Counted from the first letter of the stretch, positions 7,560 to 17,064 are shown. The stretch: 64,000 nt of DNA from Pseudomonas izuensis (GCF_009861505.1 NZ_WTFT01000011.1:249558-313557), one strand, 5' to 3'. Notes: generated by a model not told the origin, from the sequence alone. Program-made: numbers and translations.

Positions 7560-8321
7560 ATGCCGGCGTTGCCCACGATGAAACATGCCCCCAACGCCGT
7601 AGCCCGCCTGCGCGATCAACGCGAAGATGAAGGCATCAAGCCGATTCAGGCCCGTGGCTGGCGCGCAACCCGTTGCCGCGCCTGCCGTGTGATCGAGAGT
7701 CATTGCCTGTGCGCCTGGCGCCCGCAGGTCGAGACCCGCTCCGGGGTGTGCCTGATCATGACCAGCAAGGAAGTGTTCAAGCCGAGCAATACCGGTTGGC
7801 TGATCGCGGATGTGGTGCGCGATAACCACGCGTTCATCTGGTCGCGAACCGAAGTCGATCAGCAATTGCTTGCGCTGTTATCCGACCCGCAATGGCAACC
7901 TTATCTGGTGTTTCCGGGCGAGTATGTCGAGCCCGAGCGTGTGACCCACAGTGTGACGGTGGATAGCGCCAGGCGACCGTTGTTCATTCTGTTGGACGCG
8001 ACCTGGACCGAAGCCCGGAAGATTTTCCGCAAAAGCCCTTATTTTGATGGGTTGCCAATCCTTAGCCTGCTGCCTGAAAAACTCTCCCGCTATCAATTGC
8101 GTCGGTCTACCCGCAGCGAGCACCTGTGCACCGCGGAAGTCGCGGCGCTGTGCCTTGATCTGGCGGGTGATGTGCAGGCGGCATCAGCTCTGGACGCCTA
8201 TTTCGATGTCTTCAGTCAGCATTACCTCGATGCAAAACGGCAGCTTGAGATGAATGTTGAAACACCGGCGCATGCCGAGTTGCTGCCGTTTGTGCGGAGC
8301 GACGTCTCTGTCATGGGCTGA
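7560..8321 (+). CDS. tapT: tRNA-uridine aminocarboxypropyltransferase TapT (DTW domain)
   Basis: The 253-residue DTW-domain protein has the N-terminal zinc cluster CRACRVIESHCLCAW and the signature LDATWTEARKIFRKSPY, where the family name motif DTW reads DATW. Enzymes of this family transfer the 3-amino-3-carboxypropyl group of SAM to U47 of tRNA (acp3U). The start is uncertain: ATG 7560 and ATG 7578 both lack a good ribosome-binding site. The closest upstream gene is divergent, so it has its own promoter. Confidence 0.85.
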   Translation: MPALPTMKHAPNAVARLRDQREDEGIKPIQARGWRATRCRACRVIESHCLCAWRPQVETRSGVCLIMTSKEVFKPSNTGWLIADVVRDNHAFIWSRTEVDQQLLALLSDPQWQPYLVFPGEYVEPERVTHSVTVDSARRPLFILLDATWTEARKIFRKSPYFDGLPILSLLPEKLSRYQLRRSTRSEHLCTAEVAALCLDLAGDVQAASALDAYFDVFSQHYLDAKRQLEMNVETPAHAELLPFVRSDVSVMG

Positions 8322-8511
8322 TTGTCGCCCATACTGCAAAAGACTGTACTGGCCATGTGGCTTGACCACCCTGGCTTCGCTGGGCATGCTTGGCGCCGAT
8401 TGGGGCGCGGCCTGAGTTAGATACACCGTAGGCATTGGTGTTGAACGTGCCCTATTGGTACAGCTTCGTGGCTGCACCTCGAGTTGTTTGAAAAACAGGA
8501 TCATTTGAAAA

Positions 8512-9162
8512 ATGGCCACATACGAAATCCTGATTGCCGATGACCACCCGCTTTTTCGTTCTGCCTTGCATCAAGCGTTGACCCTGGGGCTTGGCCCCGA
8601 TGTCCGTCTGGTGGAAGTGGCGAGCATTGCCGAACTGGAAATCCGACTGACCGAAAAGGCCGACTGGGATCTGGTGCTGCTGGATCTGAATATGCCGGGG
8701 GCGTATGGTTTTTCCGGGTTGGTGCTGTTGCGCGGCCAGTACCCTCAGATTCCCGTGGTGATGGTCTCCGCCCAGGAAGAAGCCTCGGTGATGGTCAAGT
8801 CCCGTGAATTTGGCGCCAGCGGTTTTATTCCCAAGTCCAGTGACTTGAGCGTGATCCAGAAAGCCGTGCGTGCAGTACTTGATGGCGACGTTTACTGGCC
8901 ACCCCAGGCATTTGAAGCGGTCAGCGTCTCCGATGAGGCCAAAGCGGCCAGTGAGGGCCTTGCCAGCCTGACCCCACAGCAGTTCCGGGTGTTGACCATG
9001 GTCTGCGAAGGCCTGCTGAACAAGCAGATCGCATACGAGCTGGGCGTTTCCGAAGCGACTATCAAGGCCCACGTCACCGCGATTTTCCGTAAACTGAATG
9101 TGCGAACCCGAACCCAGGCGGCATTGCTCCTGCAACAACTTGAGTCAATTTCGAGCCACTAA
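8512..9162 (+). CDS. erdR: LuxR-type response regulator ErdR/CrbR
   Basis: The 216-residue protein is a NarL/FixJ-type regulator: receiver domain (about 4-125) with phospho-acceptor D58 in LLDLNMPG, then a helix-turn-helix (about 150-212) with LLNKQIAYELGVSEATIKAHV. It matches ErdR (CrbR), which with sensor CrbS/MxtR activates acetyl-CoA synthetase and ethanol or acetate use. dgkA follows, the order seen in P. aeruginosa PA3604-PA3603. Its sensor kinase is not in the window. Confidence 0.88.
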   Translation: MATYEILIADDHPLFRSALHQALTLGLGPDVRLVEVASIAELEIRLTEKADWDLVLLDLNMPGAYGFSGLVLLRGQYPQIPVVMVSAQEEASVMVKSREFGASGFIPKSSDLSVIQKAVRAVLDGDVYWPPQAFEAVSVSDEAKAASEGLASLTPQQFRVLTMVCEGLLNKQIAYELGVSEATIKAHVTAIFRKLNVRTRTQAALLLQQLESISSH

Positions 9163-9234
9163 GGGTTGGCAACTTCACGCTTTTTTGACTTTGGTTAATC
9201 TAGTTTTCCCACTCCATTTTTGGTCAGCTACCAC

Positions 9235-9597
9235 ATGTCCCCTTTTAAAGGCCAGACCGGCCTGAAACGCATCCTCAATGCTTCTGGATATTCCTTTGAC
9301 GGCCTGCGCGCAGCCTTCACCGGCGAAGCGGCCTTCCGGCAGCTGGTTTTGCTCAACGTCATCCTGATCCCCTTGTCGTTCTTCTTGAACGTCAGTCGCG
9401 TTGAGCAGGCGTTGCTGATTGCGGTCTGTCTGCTGGCCTTGATTGTCGAGTTGCTCAACTCGGCAGTGGAAGCGGCCATCGACCGCATCTCCCTTGAGCG
9501 GCACCCGCTGTCGAAAAACGCCAAGGACATGGGCAGCGCCGCGCAACTGGTGGCGTTGACCATGATCGCCCTGGTGTGGGCGGTGATTCTGCTTTAA
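9235..9597 (+). CDS. dgkA: Diacylglycerol kinase DgkA
   Basis: The 120-residue integral membrane kinase has three predicted transmembrane helices and the family signature VELLNSAVEAAIDRIS with the catalytic glutamates. It phosphorylates diacylglycerol, recycling lipid left by periplasmic glucan or LPS modification. ATG 9235 gives the usual length; the frame is open from TTG 9220 but that start is unlikely. Its stop overlaps that of finR by four bases, tail to tail. Confidence 0.94.
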   Translation: MSPFKGQTGLKRILNASGYSFDGLRAAFTGEAAFRQLVLLNVILIPLSFFLNVSRVEQALLIAVCLLALIVELLNSAVEAAIDRISLERHPLSKNAKDMGSAAQLVALTMIALVWAVILL

Positions 9598-10520
9598 GCG
9601 ATCGTCGGCAGCACGATCTCGTCGCTGCGCTGGACCCCCGCGGTGAAAGCGCGGCACAGATCGAGGAACTCGCGCATGGCCGACGTCTGGTATTTCTGCT
9701 TGTGCCAGATGAAGTAGAACTGCCGCGCCAGGTCCAGGTCCGGTGTTTCCACCGGGACCAGGCTGCCTCGGCGGAACGCATCGCGCAGTGCCAGCCGTGA
9801 AATACAGCCAATCCCCAATCCGGACTCCACCGCGCGCTTGATCGCTTCGGTATGTTCCAGTTCCAGGCGAATGTTCAGCGCGCTGTGGTGATGACGCATG
9901 GCCTGATCGAACGTCAGCCGCGTGCCGGAGCCTTGTTCGCGCAGAATCCAGGCTTCATGGCTCAATTCATCCATGGTCGCGATGCCGCGTTGCGCCAGCG
10001 GATGTTGAGGGGCGCAAAACACCACCAACTCGTCTTCGACCCAACTCTGCACTTCGATGTCCGGGTGGCTGCAGTCGCCTTCGATCAGACCCAGATCAAT
10101 TTCGTAGTGGGCGACCTGTTGCACAATATTGGCGGTGTTCTGCACATGAAGCTTCACCTGGCTTTCAGGGTGGCGCTGCATGAAGCTGCCGATCAGCAGC
10201 GTGGCCAGGTAATTGCCGATGGTCAGGGTCGCGCCCACCGCCAACGAGCCAAAACCGGACTTGCCGTTGAGCAGGTCTTCGATCTCCTTGGCCTGGTCGA
10301 GCATCGCCACCGCTTGCGGCAGCAGCTGTTTGCCGAGGGCGTTGAGGCTCAGCCGTTTGCCGGCACGGTCGAACAGCTGGCAGCTGGACTGGCGCTCCAG
10401 TTCGGTGATCGAGGTGCTCGCCGCCGATTGCGATAGATTAAGCAGGCCCGCAGCACGGGACACGCTTTCCTGCTGTGCGACGGCGACAAATACTTGAAGT
10501 TGACGGAGAGTAAATCGCAT
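9594..10520 (-). CDS. finR: LysR-type activator FinR
   Basis: The 308-residue LysR regulator has an N-terminal winged helix (FTLRQLQVFVAVAQQESVSRAA) and a C-terminal effector domain. It is divergent from fpr, exactly as in P. putida and P. aeruginosa, where FinR activates fpr under superoxide or when sulfite assimilation draws on ferredoxin. ATG 10520 is chosen because the frame upstream runs through the divergent promoter. It ends four bases inside dgkA. Confidence 0.88.
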   Translation of the reverse strand: MRFTLRQLQVFVAVAQQESVSRAAGLLNLSQSAASTSITELERQSSCQLFDRAGKRLSLNALGKQLLPQAVAMLDQAKEIEDLLNGKSGFGSLAVGATLTIGNYLATLLIGSFMQRHPESQVKLHVQNTANIVQQVAHYEIDLGLIEGDCSHPDIEVQSWVEDELVVFCAPQHPLAQRGIATMDELSHEAWILREQGSGTRLTFDQAMRHHHSALNIRLELEHTEAIKRAVESGLGIGCISRLALRDAFRRGSLVPVETPDLDLARQFYFIWHKQKYQTSAMREFLDLCRAFTAGVQRSDEIVLPTIA

Positions 10521-10653
10521 ATCGATATAACCGATAACCCTTATCTTAATAATCCATTTAACAGATATTGTCACTGCTATTAGAATGCGATGCAATTGCG
10601 CGCCGCTCAAAGAATGCGGAGCATGCGCCGACAATCTCCAGGAGTCCCCGTAC
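10521..10653. promoter_or_regulatory. finR/fpr divergent regulatory region
   Basis: This AT-rich 133-base spacer separates two divergent genes. It holds an interrupted inverted repeat TATCT/AGATA (10542-10546 and 10563-10567) and direct CGATA repeats at 10523 and 10532, suitable as LysR-type sites. AGGAG before ATG 10654 is the fpr ribosome-binding site. The exact FinR box is not established here. Confidence 0.5.
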
Positions 10654-11433
10654 ATGAGCAACATGAACCACGAGCGTGTCCTCAGTGTTCATCACTGGAA
10701 CGACACTCTGTTCAGCTTCAAGTGCACCCGTGATCCGGGCCTGCGCTTCGAGAACGGTCAGTTCGTGATGATCGGCCTGCAACAACCCAATGGCCGCCCG
10801 CTTATGCGCGCTTACTCGATTGCCAGCCCGAACTGGGAAGAGCATCTCGAGTTCTTCAGTATCAAGGTGCCTGATGGTCCGTTGACTTCCCAATTGCAGC
10901 ATCTGAAGGAAGGCGACGAGATCATCATCAGCAAGAAGCCTACGGGCACGCTGGTGCTGGATGACTTGAAGCCTGGCAAGCATTTGTACCTGCTCAGCAC
11001 CGGCACTGGTCTGGCGCCGTTCATGAGCGTCATCCAGGATCCGGAAACCTATGAGCGTTTCGAAAAAGTGATCCTGTGCCACGGCGTACGTTACGTCAAC
11101 GAAGTCGCCTACCGCGAATTCATCACCGAGCACCTGCCGCAGAACGAATTCTTCGGTGAAGCACTGCGTGACAAGTTGATCTACTACCCGACCGTGACCC
11201 GCGAGCCGTTCGAGAACGAAGGGCGCCTGACCGACCTGATGCGCAGCGGCAAGCTGTTCAGCGACATCGGTCTGCCGCCGATCAACCCGCAGGACGACCG
11301 CGCCATGCTGTGCGGCAGCCCGAGCATGCTCGACGAGACCAGCGAAGTGCTGAATAGCTTTGGCCTGAAAGTTTCGCCGCGGATGCGCGAGCCGGGTGAT
11401 TACCTGATCGAGCGTGCGTTCGTCGAGAAGTAA
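10654..11433 (+). CDS. fpr: Ferredoxin-NADP+ reductase Fpr
   Basis: The 259-residue flavoprotein has an FAD-binding barrel (RAYSIAS near residue 51) and an NADP-binding half with STGTGLAPFMS. It exchanges electrons between NADPH and ferredoxin or flavodoxin, supporting Fe-S repair and oxidative defence. Length and residues match the Pseudomonas subclass IA enzyme. The N-terminal extension of the open frame is discarded in favour of ATG 10654 after CAGGAG. Regulation by the divergent FinR is known for the family. Confidence 0.96.
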   Translation: MSNMNHERVLSVHHWNDTLFSFKCTRDPGLRFENGQFVMIGLQQPNGRPLMRAYSIASPNWEEHLEFFSIKVPDGPLTSQLQHLKEGDEIIISKKPTGTLVLDDLKPGKHLYLLSTGTGLAPFMSVIQDPETYERFEKVILCHGVRYVNEVAYREFITEHLPQNEFFGEALRDKLIYYPTVTREPFENEGRLTDLMRSGKLFSDIGLPPINPQDDRAMLCGSPSMLDETSEVLNSFGLKVSPRMREPGDYLIERAFVEK

Positions 11434-11458
11434 GAACACCGCTCAACTGCTTGCTTTA

Positions 11459-11551
11459 CCTGTGGGAGCGAGCCTGCTCGCGAAGAGGATGTCATGGTCA
11501 ACATTGATGTTGACTGATACGCCCCCTTCGCGAGCAGGCTCGCTCCCACAG
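11459..11551. repeat. REP pair (GTGGGAGCGAGCCTGCTCGCGA type), heads outward
   Basis: Two inverted copies of GTGGGAGCGAGCCTGCTCGCGAAG flank about 45 bases between the convergent fpr and trmO genes. Each copy is itself imperfectly palindromic (GAGC..GCTC), the hallmark of Pseudomonas REP elements. Confidence 0.9.
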
Positions 11552-11564
11552 TTGTTTCTGGCGT

Positions 11565-12263
11565 TTACACCTTTACGGGGATGACTTCGAGCACACGGAT
11601 CAGCTCCGGCGTCGGGTAATGCCAACGCACATCCACATCCCAGAACTGTGCGCCATATTCCCGTTCCGGCGCGGGTGTCTGGTACGCCGGGCGCGGATCC
11701 TGCGCCAGACATTGCTCGATCAACGCCACCAAGGGCTCTGCAAGGCGCTGAGCGTGTTCGTGGGCCTGTTCCAGGGCGCTGTCTGTCCACTGCACGGGAA
11801 CAAGGTGCGGCGCGGCGCTGGCGATGCTGTTGGAGGCGGTAGCGATGATATCGGCGTAGGGCACGTAAGGCTTGATGTCCAGAATTGGCGTGCCATCCAG
11901 CAGATCGATGCCGGAGATCCACAGACGATTGGCTTCGACCTTGTCCAGTTTGACCACTGACTGACCAATGCCGTTGGGGCGGTGCGTAGCACGGGTAGCG
12001 AACACGCCCATGGATTTGTTGCCACCCAGGCGAGGAGGGCGGACTTTCAGGCGTGGCTTTTCTTCGAGCGCTTGATGAAACAGGAACAGCAACCAGACAT
12101 GGCTGACCTGTTCCAGGCCCTGTACTGCATCGCCCTGATCGAAGGGTGCCACCAGTTCCAAAATTCCTCGCGCAGCCGGGGCCAGTTGTGGTTGGCGCGG
12201 GATGGCGAACTTCTCCTTGAAGCAGGAGCGCACGAAGCCTATGGGGGAAACGCTGTAGGTCAT
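11565..12263 (-). CDS. trmO: tRNA m6t6A37 methyltransferase TrmO (TsaA-like)
   Basis: The 232-residue protein is a TsaA/TrmO: N-terminal beta-barrel SAM-binding domain with GFVRSCFKEKFAIPRQ, ATRATHRPNGIGQSVV and the LDIKPYVPYAD signature. It N-methylates t6A37 in tRNA-Thr reading ACY. Length equals the E. coli enzyme within a few residues. The start ATG 12263 is chosen from the family N-terminus; the 11 upstream codons have no ribosome-binding site. Confidence 0.92.
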   Translation of the reverse strand: MTYSVSPIGFVRSCFKEKFAIPRQPQLAPAARGILELVAPFDQGDAVQGLEQVSHVWLLFLFHQALEEKPRLKVRPPRLGGNKSMGVFATRATHRPNGIGQSVVKLDKVEANRLWISGIDLLDGTPILDIKPYVPYADIIATASNSIASAAPHLVPVQWTDSALEQAHEHAQRLAEPLVALIEQCLAQDPRPAYQTPAPEREYGAQFWDVDVRWHYPTPELIRVLEVIPVKV

Positions 12264-12337
12264 GGTTTGGGGTCGAGGCGGGGAAGAGGCGGGCATGATA
12301 ACCCGATCGATCTGGATTCAGTTGTGCCTGTCAGTCC

Positions 12338-12435
12338 GCTATCGCGAGCAGGCTCGCTCCCACAGTAGATCTCGGTCGATCACAAAATGTGTGAACACAG
12401 AAAACCCCTGTGGGAGCGAGCCTGCTCGCGATGGC
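12338..12435. repeat. REP pair (CGCGAGCAGGCTCGC type), heads inward
   Basis: Inverted copies at 12338-12365 and 12407-12435 carry the same GAGCCTGCTCGCGA palindrome as the pair near 11500 but with GTGGGAGC heads facing each other. They lie between the starts of trmO and the end of rhlG. Confidence 0.88.
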
Positions 12436-12448
12436 CGCACAGCCGATC

Positions 12449-13219
12449 TCAGAGACTGAACCCACCATCCAGCGGAATGATATTCCCGGTCATGTAGGCC
12501 CCGGCGGTGCTCGCCAGGCTGATCGCCAACGCCGCCATCTCTTCCTCCCGACCCCAACGCTTCATCGGAATCAACGCCGTATCTTCCGCCAGCGCCTGTT
12601 CATCATTGCCAATGTGTTGCGTCATCTTGCTGGGAAAGCGTCCCGGTGCGATCACGTTGACATTGATGTGCTGGCTCACCAACTCCCGCGCCAGAATCCG
12701 CGACAGTTGATGCAGCGCCGCTTTGCTGGGTCCGTAGGCATAGGCCTGTTCGCCGAAGGATGAAATCCCGGCGACCGAGCCGATGTTGATGACCCGGGCG
12801 GGATTGGCCGCTGAGCCGGCCTTGCGCAGCAGCGGCAGGAATTGCTGGATACAGTTGAATACCGACGTCACATTGAGCTGCATGACCTTTTCCCAGCCCT
12901 TGATCGGGTAACTCTCCAACGGAGCGCCCCAAGTGGTGCCGGCGTTATTGACCAGGATGTCGAGGTGAGTGATCTGCTCGCCCAGGCGCGTGGCCAATTG
13001 CTGTACACCGTCTTCCGTGGCCAGGTTGGCTGCAACGCCGTGGCAGCGTCCGAATGCACCGAGTTCGTCAGCCGTTTGCCGGCAGGCTTCGGCATCGCGG
13101 GCGCAGACGTACACGGTGGCGCCGGCCTCGACATAAGCCTTGGCGATCATCTTGCCGATACCGCGGGTGCCGCCGGTCACCAGGGCGGTGCGGCCTTGCA
13201 GGGAGAAGTAGGGGTGCAT
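12449..13219 (-). CDS. rhlG: RhlG-type NADPH-dependent short-chain reductase
   Basis: This 256-residue SDR has TGGTRGIG near residue 16, NNAG near 91, and YGPSKAALHQLSR with catalytic Tyr and Lys. The start MHPYFSLQGRTALVTGG and the end GNIIPLDGGF closely follow P. aeruginosa RhlG as I remember it, a beta-ketoacyl or beta-hydroxyacid reductase linked to rhamnolipid and PHA precursor supply. This region lacks rhlAB, so a role in rhamnolipid is not implied here. It is a single gene with its own REP borders. Confidence 0.85.
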   Translation of the reverse strand: MHPYFSLQGRTALVTGGTRGIGKMIAKAYVEAGATVYVCARDAEACRQTADELGAFGRCHGVAANLATEDGVQQLATRLGEQITHLDILVNNAGTTWGAPLESYPIKGWEKVMQLNVTSVFNCIQQFLPLLRKAGSAANPARVINIGSVAGISSFGEQAYAYGPSKAALHQLSRILARELVSQHINVNVIAPGRFPSKMTQHIGNDEQALAEDTALIPMKRWGREEEMAALAISLASTAGAYMTGNIIPLDGGFSL

Positions 13220-13313
13220 GGCAAATCCTGAGGGCTGAGGGTCTTTACACCCTAGTCGTCAGCCGCCGGAAGCGGAGCCACTATTTTTGTGCGGAATGGG
13301 GAGCTATGCAGCT

Positions 13314-13381
13314 TTGTGGGAGCACAGCTTGCTGGCGATGGCGATTTCAAGGACGCCATCGCGAGCAAGCTGTGCTCCCAC
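13314..13381. repeat. REP pair (GTGGGAGCACAGCTTGCTGGCGA type)
   Basis: Copies at 13314-13341 and 13357-13381 share the GTGGGAGC head but have an ACAGCTTGCTGG/CGAGCAAGCTGT palindrome core. The two arms are close, with about 15 bases between. Confidence 0.88.
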
Positions 13382-13394
13382 TGAACGGTGGCGA

Positions 13395-13865
13395 TTACTG
13401 CGGACGTACGCGCAGGGTCAGACCCTTGAGGAAGTTGCGCAGCAACTGGTCGCCGCACGGGCGATAGTTGGTGTGGCCGAACTTGCGGAACAGGGCGCTC
13501 AGCTCAGGCTTGGACACCGGGAACTCGGCGGCCTTGAGGATCGCGTGCATGTCGTCTTCCTTGAGTTCGAAGGCCACGCGCAGTTTTTTCAGGATGATGT
13601 TGTTGGTCACCGGCACTTCAATCGGCATTGGCGGACGGCTTTCGTCCTTGCCGCGCTTGAAGATCACCAGGCCGTCGAGGAAGTGCGCCATGACTTCGTC
13701 CGGGCAGCGAACGAAGCCTTCCTCGTCTTCTTCTTTCTTGTCCAGGTATGTCAGAAGATCTGCCAGGCTCACGTCCATGCCGCCGAGCTTGATGATCTCG
13801 ATGACTTTCTTGTCGCTGATGTCGAGCATGTAGCGCACGCTGCGCAGTACGTCGTTATGAATCAT
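13395..13865 (-). CDS. DUF1456 (YehS-type) protein
   Basis: The 156-residue protein contains two copies of the DUF1456 repeat, beginning NDVLRSVRYMLDISDKKVI and NNIILKKLRVAFELKEDDM, the characteristic tandem arrangement. E. coli YehS is the reference; function is unknown, though the helical repeats suggest nucleic-acid or protein binding. The next gene upstream, a pseudouridine synthase, is co-directional with 75 bases between. Confidence 0.88.
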   Translation of the reverse strand: MIHNDVLRSVRYMLDISDKKVIEIIKLGGMDVSLADLLTYLDKKEEDEEGFVRCPDEVMAHFLDGLVIFKRGKDESRPPMPIEVPVTNNIILKKLRVAFELKEDDMHAILKAAEFPVSKPELSALFRKFGHTNYRPCGDQLLRNFLKGLTLRVRPQ

Positions 13866-13940
13866 GTGTGCAGTCCTGATATTCAGCTGTGGGCGTCGCG
13901 GCCAGGCGCGACGCCGAAATGTGTGGCGACGTGAAAAGTC

Positions 13941-14651
13941 TTAGAACTTTTCTTTGCCGGACAGGTAGCGCCATTGCCCCAGGGGCACTTTGCCGATGGA
14001 TACGCCGCCGATGCGAATGCGGCGGATGGCCACGACCTTGAGGCCGACAGCCTGGCAGAACAGGGCGATTACACCCGGTTGCGGGTTCTTCATGGCGAAG
14101 CGCAGGCGGTTTTCGTTCTGCCAGCTGGCCTTGACCGGCGGCAGTTCCTTGCCCTTCCAGGTCAGGCCGTGCTGCAGACGGTTGAGGCCATGCTCGACCA
14201 TGTCGCCTTCGACCTCGACCACGTATTCCTGCTCGATCTTGCTCGCATCGGCAGTGAGTTTGCGCAGGATCTTCCAGTCCTGGGTGAACACCAGCAAACC
14301 GCTGGCATTGGCCTGCAGGTCGGTGCTGGCGGTCAGGCGCTGGAAGTGACCCTTGAGTGGGCGTTTGCCGTAGCGGTGTTCTTCGCTCAGGGTTTCGGCG
14401 CTGAGGGTCGCCATGGCGGTGTCCGCGTCCATGCCGGCGGGCACGTTGAGCAGGATAGTCACCGGCTCCGGCGCAGTGGCCTTGGCGTCCTTGTCGAGTT
14501 CGACTTTCTGGGTGCCGACCTTGAACTGCGGCTCGTCGATGACTTCGCCGTCGACAGTGACCCAGCCGCCCTCGATGAACAGCTCAGCCTCCCGGCGGGA
14601 GCAACCGACGAGTTCGATGAGGCGTTTGGAAAGTCGAATCGGGTCAGTCAT
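13941..14651 (-). CDS. S4-domain RNA pseudouridine synthase (RsuA/RluBF family)
   Basis: The 236-residue protein starts with an S4 RNA-binding domain (about 5-55, SKRLIELVGCSRREAELFIEGG) and continues with a pseudouridine synthase domain. The catalytic motif normally reads GRLDxxTSGLL; here it is STDLQANASGLL, keeping the Asp but not the preceding Gly-Arg-Leu. The C-terminal RRIRIGGVSIGKVPLGQWRYL is typical of the RsuA/RluB/RluE/RluF group. The target U in rRNA or tRNA cannot be told; RluF is the nearest guess. Confidence 0.82.
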   Translation of the reverse strand: MTDPIRLSKRLIELVGCSRREAELFIEGGWVTVDGEVIDEPQFKVGTQKVELDKDAKATAPEPVTILLNVPAGMDADTAMATLSAETLSEEHRYGKRPLKGHFQRLTASTDLQANASGLLVFTQDWKILRKLTADASKIEQEYVVEVEGDMVEHGLNRLQHGLTWKGKELPPVKASWQNENRLRFAMKNPQPGVIALFCQAVGLKVVAIRRIRIGGVSIGKVPLGQWRYLSGKEKF

Positions 14652-14735
14652 GACAAGGCCGTAACAAAAAAGGGGGTAGGCATTGTACCTGCCTGGCGCC
14701 GGTTAATCCCGGAACCATTTTGCCGCAGGGGCTTT

Positions 14736-14820
14736 TTGTAGGCGCTGGCTTGCCAGCGAAGTGGCCCGAGAGCCTTGCGACGATCAATCGGCCGCCTTCG
14801 CTGGCAAGCCAGCTCCTACA
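14736..14820. repeat. REP pair (GTAGGAGCTGGCTTGCCAGCGAA type)
   Basis: GTAGGCGCTGGCTTGCCAGCGAAG (14738-14761) and its inverse CTTCGCTGGCAAGCCAGCTCCTAC (ending 14819) flank about 35 bases. The left head has one change (GCGC for GAGC). This subtype recurs near 59200. Confidence 0.88.
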
Positions 14821-14836
14821 ATTGTTCCGGGGTGTG

Positions 14837-15310
14837 TCAGCCATTGCGCGTCAGTTGATGCGCCTGGCGAAAGCGCATGTGCAACAACGGATACGGCTGC
14901 CCCATGCCGTCGACTTCCGAGCGGCCGATCACCTCGAAGCCCTGCTTGAAATAAAACCCCAGGGCTTGCGGGTTCTGTTCGTTGACGTCCAGTTCGTCGG
15001 CGTTCAGGTGTTCCATGGCATAGCGCAACAACTGTTTGCCCAGGCCCTGGCCGCGGTGTGCGGGGTCGATGAAGAGCATTTCGATCTTGCCCGCCGCGAC
15101 TCCGGCGAACCCGGTGATGCGCTGGCGCGAGTCTTTTGTGCAGATCAGCATCACCGCATCGAGGTAGCGGGTCAGTACCAGGTTCCTCAGCAGTTCGATG
15201 TAGCTGTCCGGCAGAAAATCATGAGTGGCGCGCACTGACGCTTCCCATAGCCGTGTCAGTTCTTCGTAGTCGCTCAGTTTCGGTGTATGGATGACCGAAT
15301 GTTGGCGCAT
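14837..15310 (-). CDS. GNAT-family N-acetyltransferase
   Basis: The 157-residue protein has the acetyl-CoA loop IDPAHRGQGLGKQLL (R/Q-x-x-G-x-G/A) and a C-terminal NPQALGFYFKQGFEVIGR strand-helix pair typical of the GNAT fold. It resembles YjaB-like enzymes of unknown substrate. ATG 15310 is preferred because GGGAGAAG lies just upstream; the longer frame adds 30 unlikely residues. It is co-directional with rimO but separated by a terminator. Confidence 0.82.
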   Translation of the reverse strand: MRQHSVIHTPKLSDYEELTRLWEASVRATHDFLPDSYIELLRNLVLTRYLDAVMLICTKDSRQRITGFAGVAAGKIEMLFIDPAHRGQGLGKQLLRYAMEHLNADELDVNEQNPQALGFYFKQGFEVIGRSEVDGMGQPYPLLHMRFRQAHQLTRNG

Positions 15311-15387
15311 GGCCGGCTTCTCCCTGGTTTCAATCGCAATCGCTTTCAAGTAGGCGAGTTCCTTCTCCCACAAAACGATAGCCGTAA

Positions 15388-15427
15388 AAAAGCCCCGCAT
15401 CTCGTCAAGAGAGCAGGGCTTTTCATA
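15388..15427 (-). terminator. Terminator of rimO
   Basis: Read on the minus strand, GCCCTGC...GCGGGGC forms a stem (inner TCTCTTGACGAGA) followed by six T residues, 14 bases after the rimO stop. Confidence 0.85.
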
Positions 15428-15437
15428 TTTTTTGCGT

Positions 15438-16775
15438 TTAGATCTGCTCAGCCCAGAGGTCGTACTCGTCGGCGTCAGTCACTTTGCACCAGACCTTGTC
15501 GCCCGGCTTGAGGTTGCTGCCGTTGTCGATGAACACGTTACCGTCGATTTCCGGGGCATCGAAGAAGCAGCGGCCGACCGCGCCTTGCTCGTCGACTTCA
15601 TCGACCAGCACTTCGATTTCACGGCCAATGCGCATTTGCAGGCGCGCCGAGCTGATGGCCTGCTGGTGCGCCATGAAACGCTCCCAGCGGTCCTGCTTGA
15701 CGTCATCGGGTACAACTTCCAGATCGAGGTCGTTGGCCGGGGCGCCTTCGACAGGTGAGTACTGGAAGCAGCCGACGCGGTCGAGCTGGGCTTCGGTCAG
15801 CCAGTTCAGCAGGTATTGGAAGTCTTCTTCGGTTTCGCCGGGGAAACCGACGATGAAGGTCGAACGGATGATCAGGTCCGGGCAGATCTCGCGCCAGTTC
15901 TTGATGCGCGCCAGGGTCTTGTCTTCGAACGCCGGGCGTTTCATCGACTTCAGCACTTTCGGGCTGGCGTGCTGGAACGGGATGTCCAGGTACGGCAGGA
16001 TCTTGCCGGCGGCCATCAGCGGGATCAGCTCGTCGACGTGCGGGTACGGGTAAACGTAGTGCAGGCGGACCCAGACACCGAGGGTGCTCAGGGCTTCACA
16101 GAGTTCGGTCATGCGGGTTTTCACCGGCGCGCCGTTCCAGAAGCCGGTGCGGTATTTCACGTCGACACCGTAGGCGCTGGTGTCCTGGGAGATCACCAGC
16201 AGCTCCTTGACGCCGGATTTGACCAGGCGCTGGGCCTCGTCGAGCACATCACCCACCGGGCGGCTGACCAGTTTGCCGCGCATCGAAGGGATGATGCAGA
16301 AGCTGCAGCTGTGGTTGCAGCCTTCGGAAATCTTCAGGTAGGCGTAGTGACGCGGGGTCAGCTTGATCCCTTGTGGCGGCACCAGGTCGATCAGCGGGTT
16401 GTGATCCTGACGCGGCGGCACGACTTCGTGCACGGCGTTGACCACTTGCTCGTACTGCTGCGGACCGGTAACGGCCAGCACGCTTGGGTGTACGTTGCGG
16501 ATGTTGCCTTCTTCGACGCCCATACAGCCGGTCACGATTACCTTGCCGTTTTCCTTGATCGCTTCGCCGATCACTTCCAGGGATTCTGCCTTGGCCGAAT
16601 CGATGAAGCCGCAGGTGTTCACCACCACGACATCGGCGTCCTGATAGGTGGACACGACGTCATAGCCTTCCATGCGCAGCTGGGTGAGGATGCGCTCGGA
16701 GTCGACCAGTGCTTTCGGGCAACCCAGGGATACGAAGCCAACCTTTGGATTGGCCGGCGCAGAAGTGGTGGACAT
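15438..16775 (-). CDS. rimO: Ribosomal protein S12 methylthiotransferase RimO
   Basis: The 445-residue radical-SAM enzyme has an N-terminal UPF0004 domain with [4Fe-4S] cysteines ([26 protein letters not shown]), the radical-SAM motif CNHSCSFC, and a C-terminal TRAM domain (about 380-445). It adds a methylthio group to Asp88 of S12. The start ATG 16775 is chosen from the family N-terminus. It stands alone, divergent from kup. Confidence 0.96.
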   Translation of the reverse strand: MSTTSAPANPKVGFVSLGCPKALVDSERILTQLRMEGYDVVSTYQDADVVVVNTCGFIDSAKAESLEVIGEAIKENGKVIVTGCMGVEEGNIRNVHPSVLAVTGPQQYEQVVNAVHEVVPPRQDHNPLIDLVPPQGIKLTPRHYAYLKISEGCNHSCSFCIIPSMRGKLVSRPVGDVLDEAQRLVKSGVKELLVISQDTSAYGVDVKYRTGFWNGAPVKTRMTELCEALSTLGVWVRLHYVYPYPHVDELIPLMAAGKILPYLDIPFQHASPKVLKSMKRPAFEDKTLARIKNWREICPDLIIRSTFIVGFPGETEEDFQYLLNWLTEAQLDRVGCFQYSPVEGAPANDLDLEVVPDDVKQDRWERFMAHQQAISSARLQMRIGREIEVLVDEVDEQGAVGRCFFDAPEIDGNVFIDNGSNLKPGDKVWCKVTDADEYDLWAEQI

Positions 16776-17064
16776 GTCTAACCTCGGTATTTGTGACGCC
16801 TCCAGCCGCAAATGGGCAAGGCGACAATCGGGCGCTTTTTTGCGCCTCTGATCAAAAAGTGCGCAATTCTAGCGATGGCAGGCGCTCTTGACCAGCTTTA
16901 TGCAGGGAAATACGACGAGTGCTGCGCTATGCTTCGCGCCGTTGGGCTTTACGAATTCCTTACAGTCAACAAAACGTCTGTATCAACAGGTAAAACAGCG
17001 CATGCTGCATCACAAAGCATAGTGCTTCGTATAAAGAAGCCGGTCTGGGAATCAGGAGTGTTGG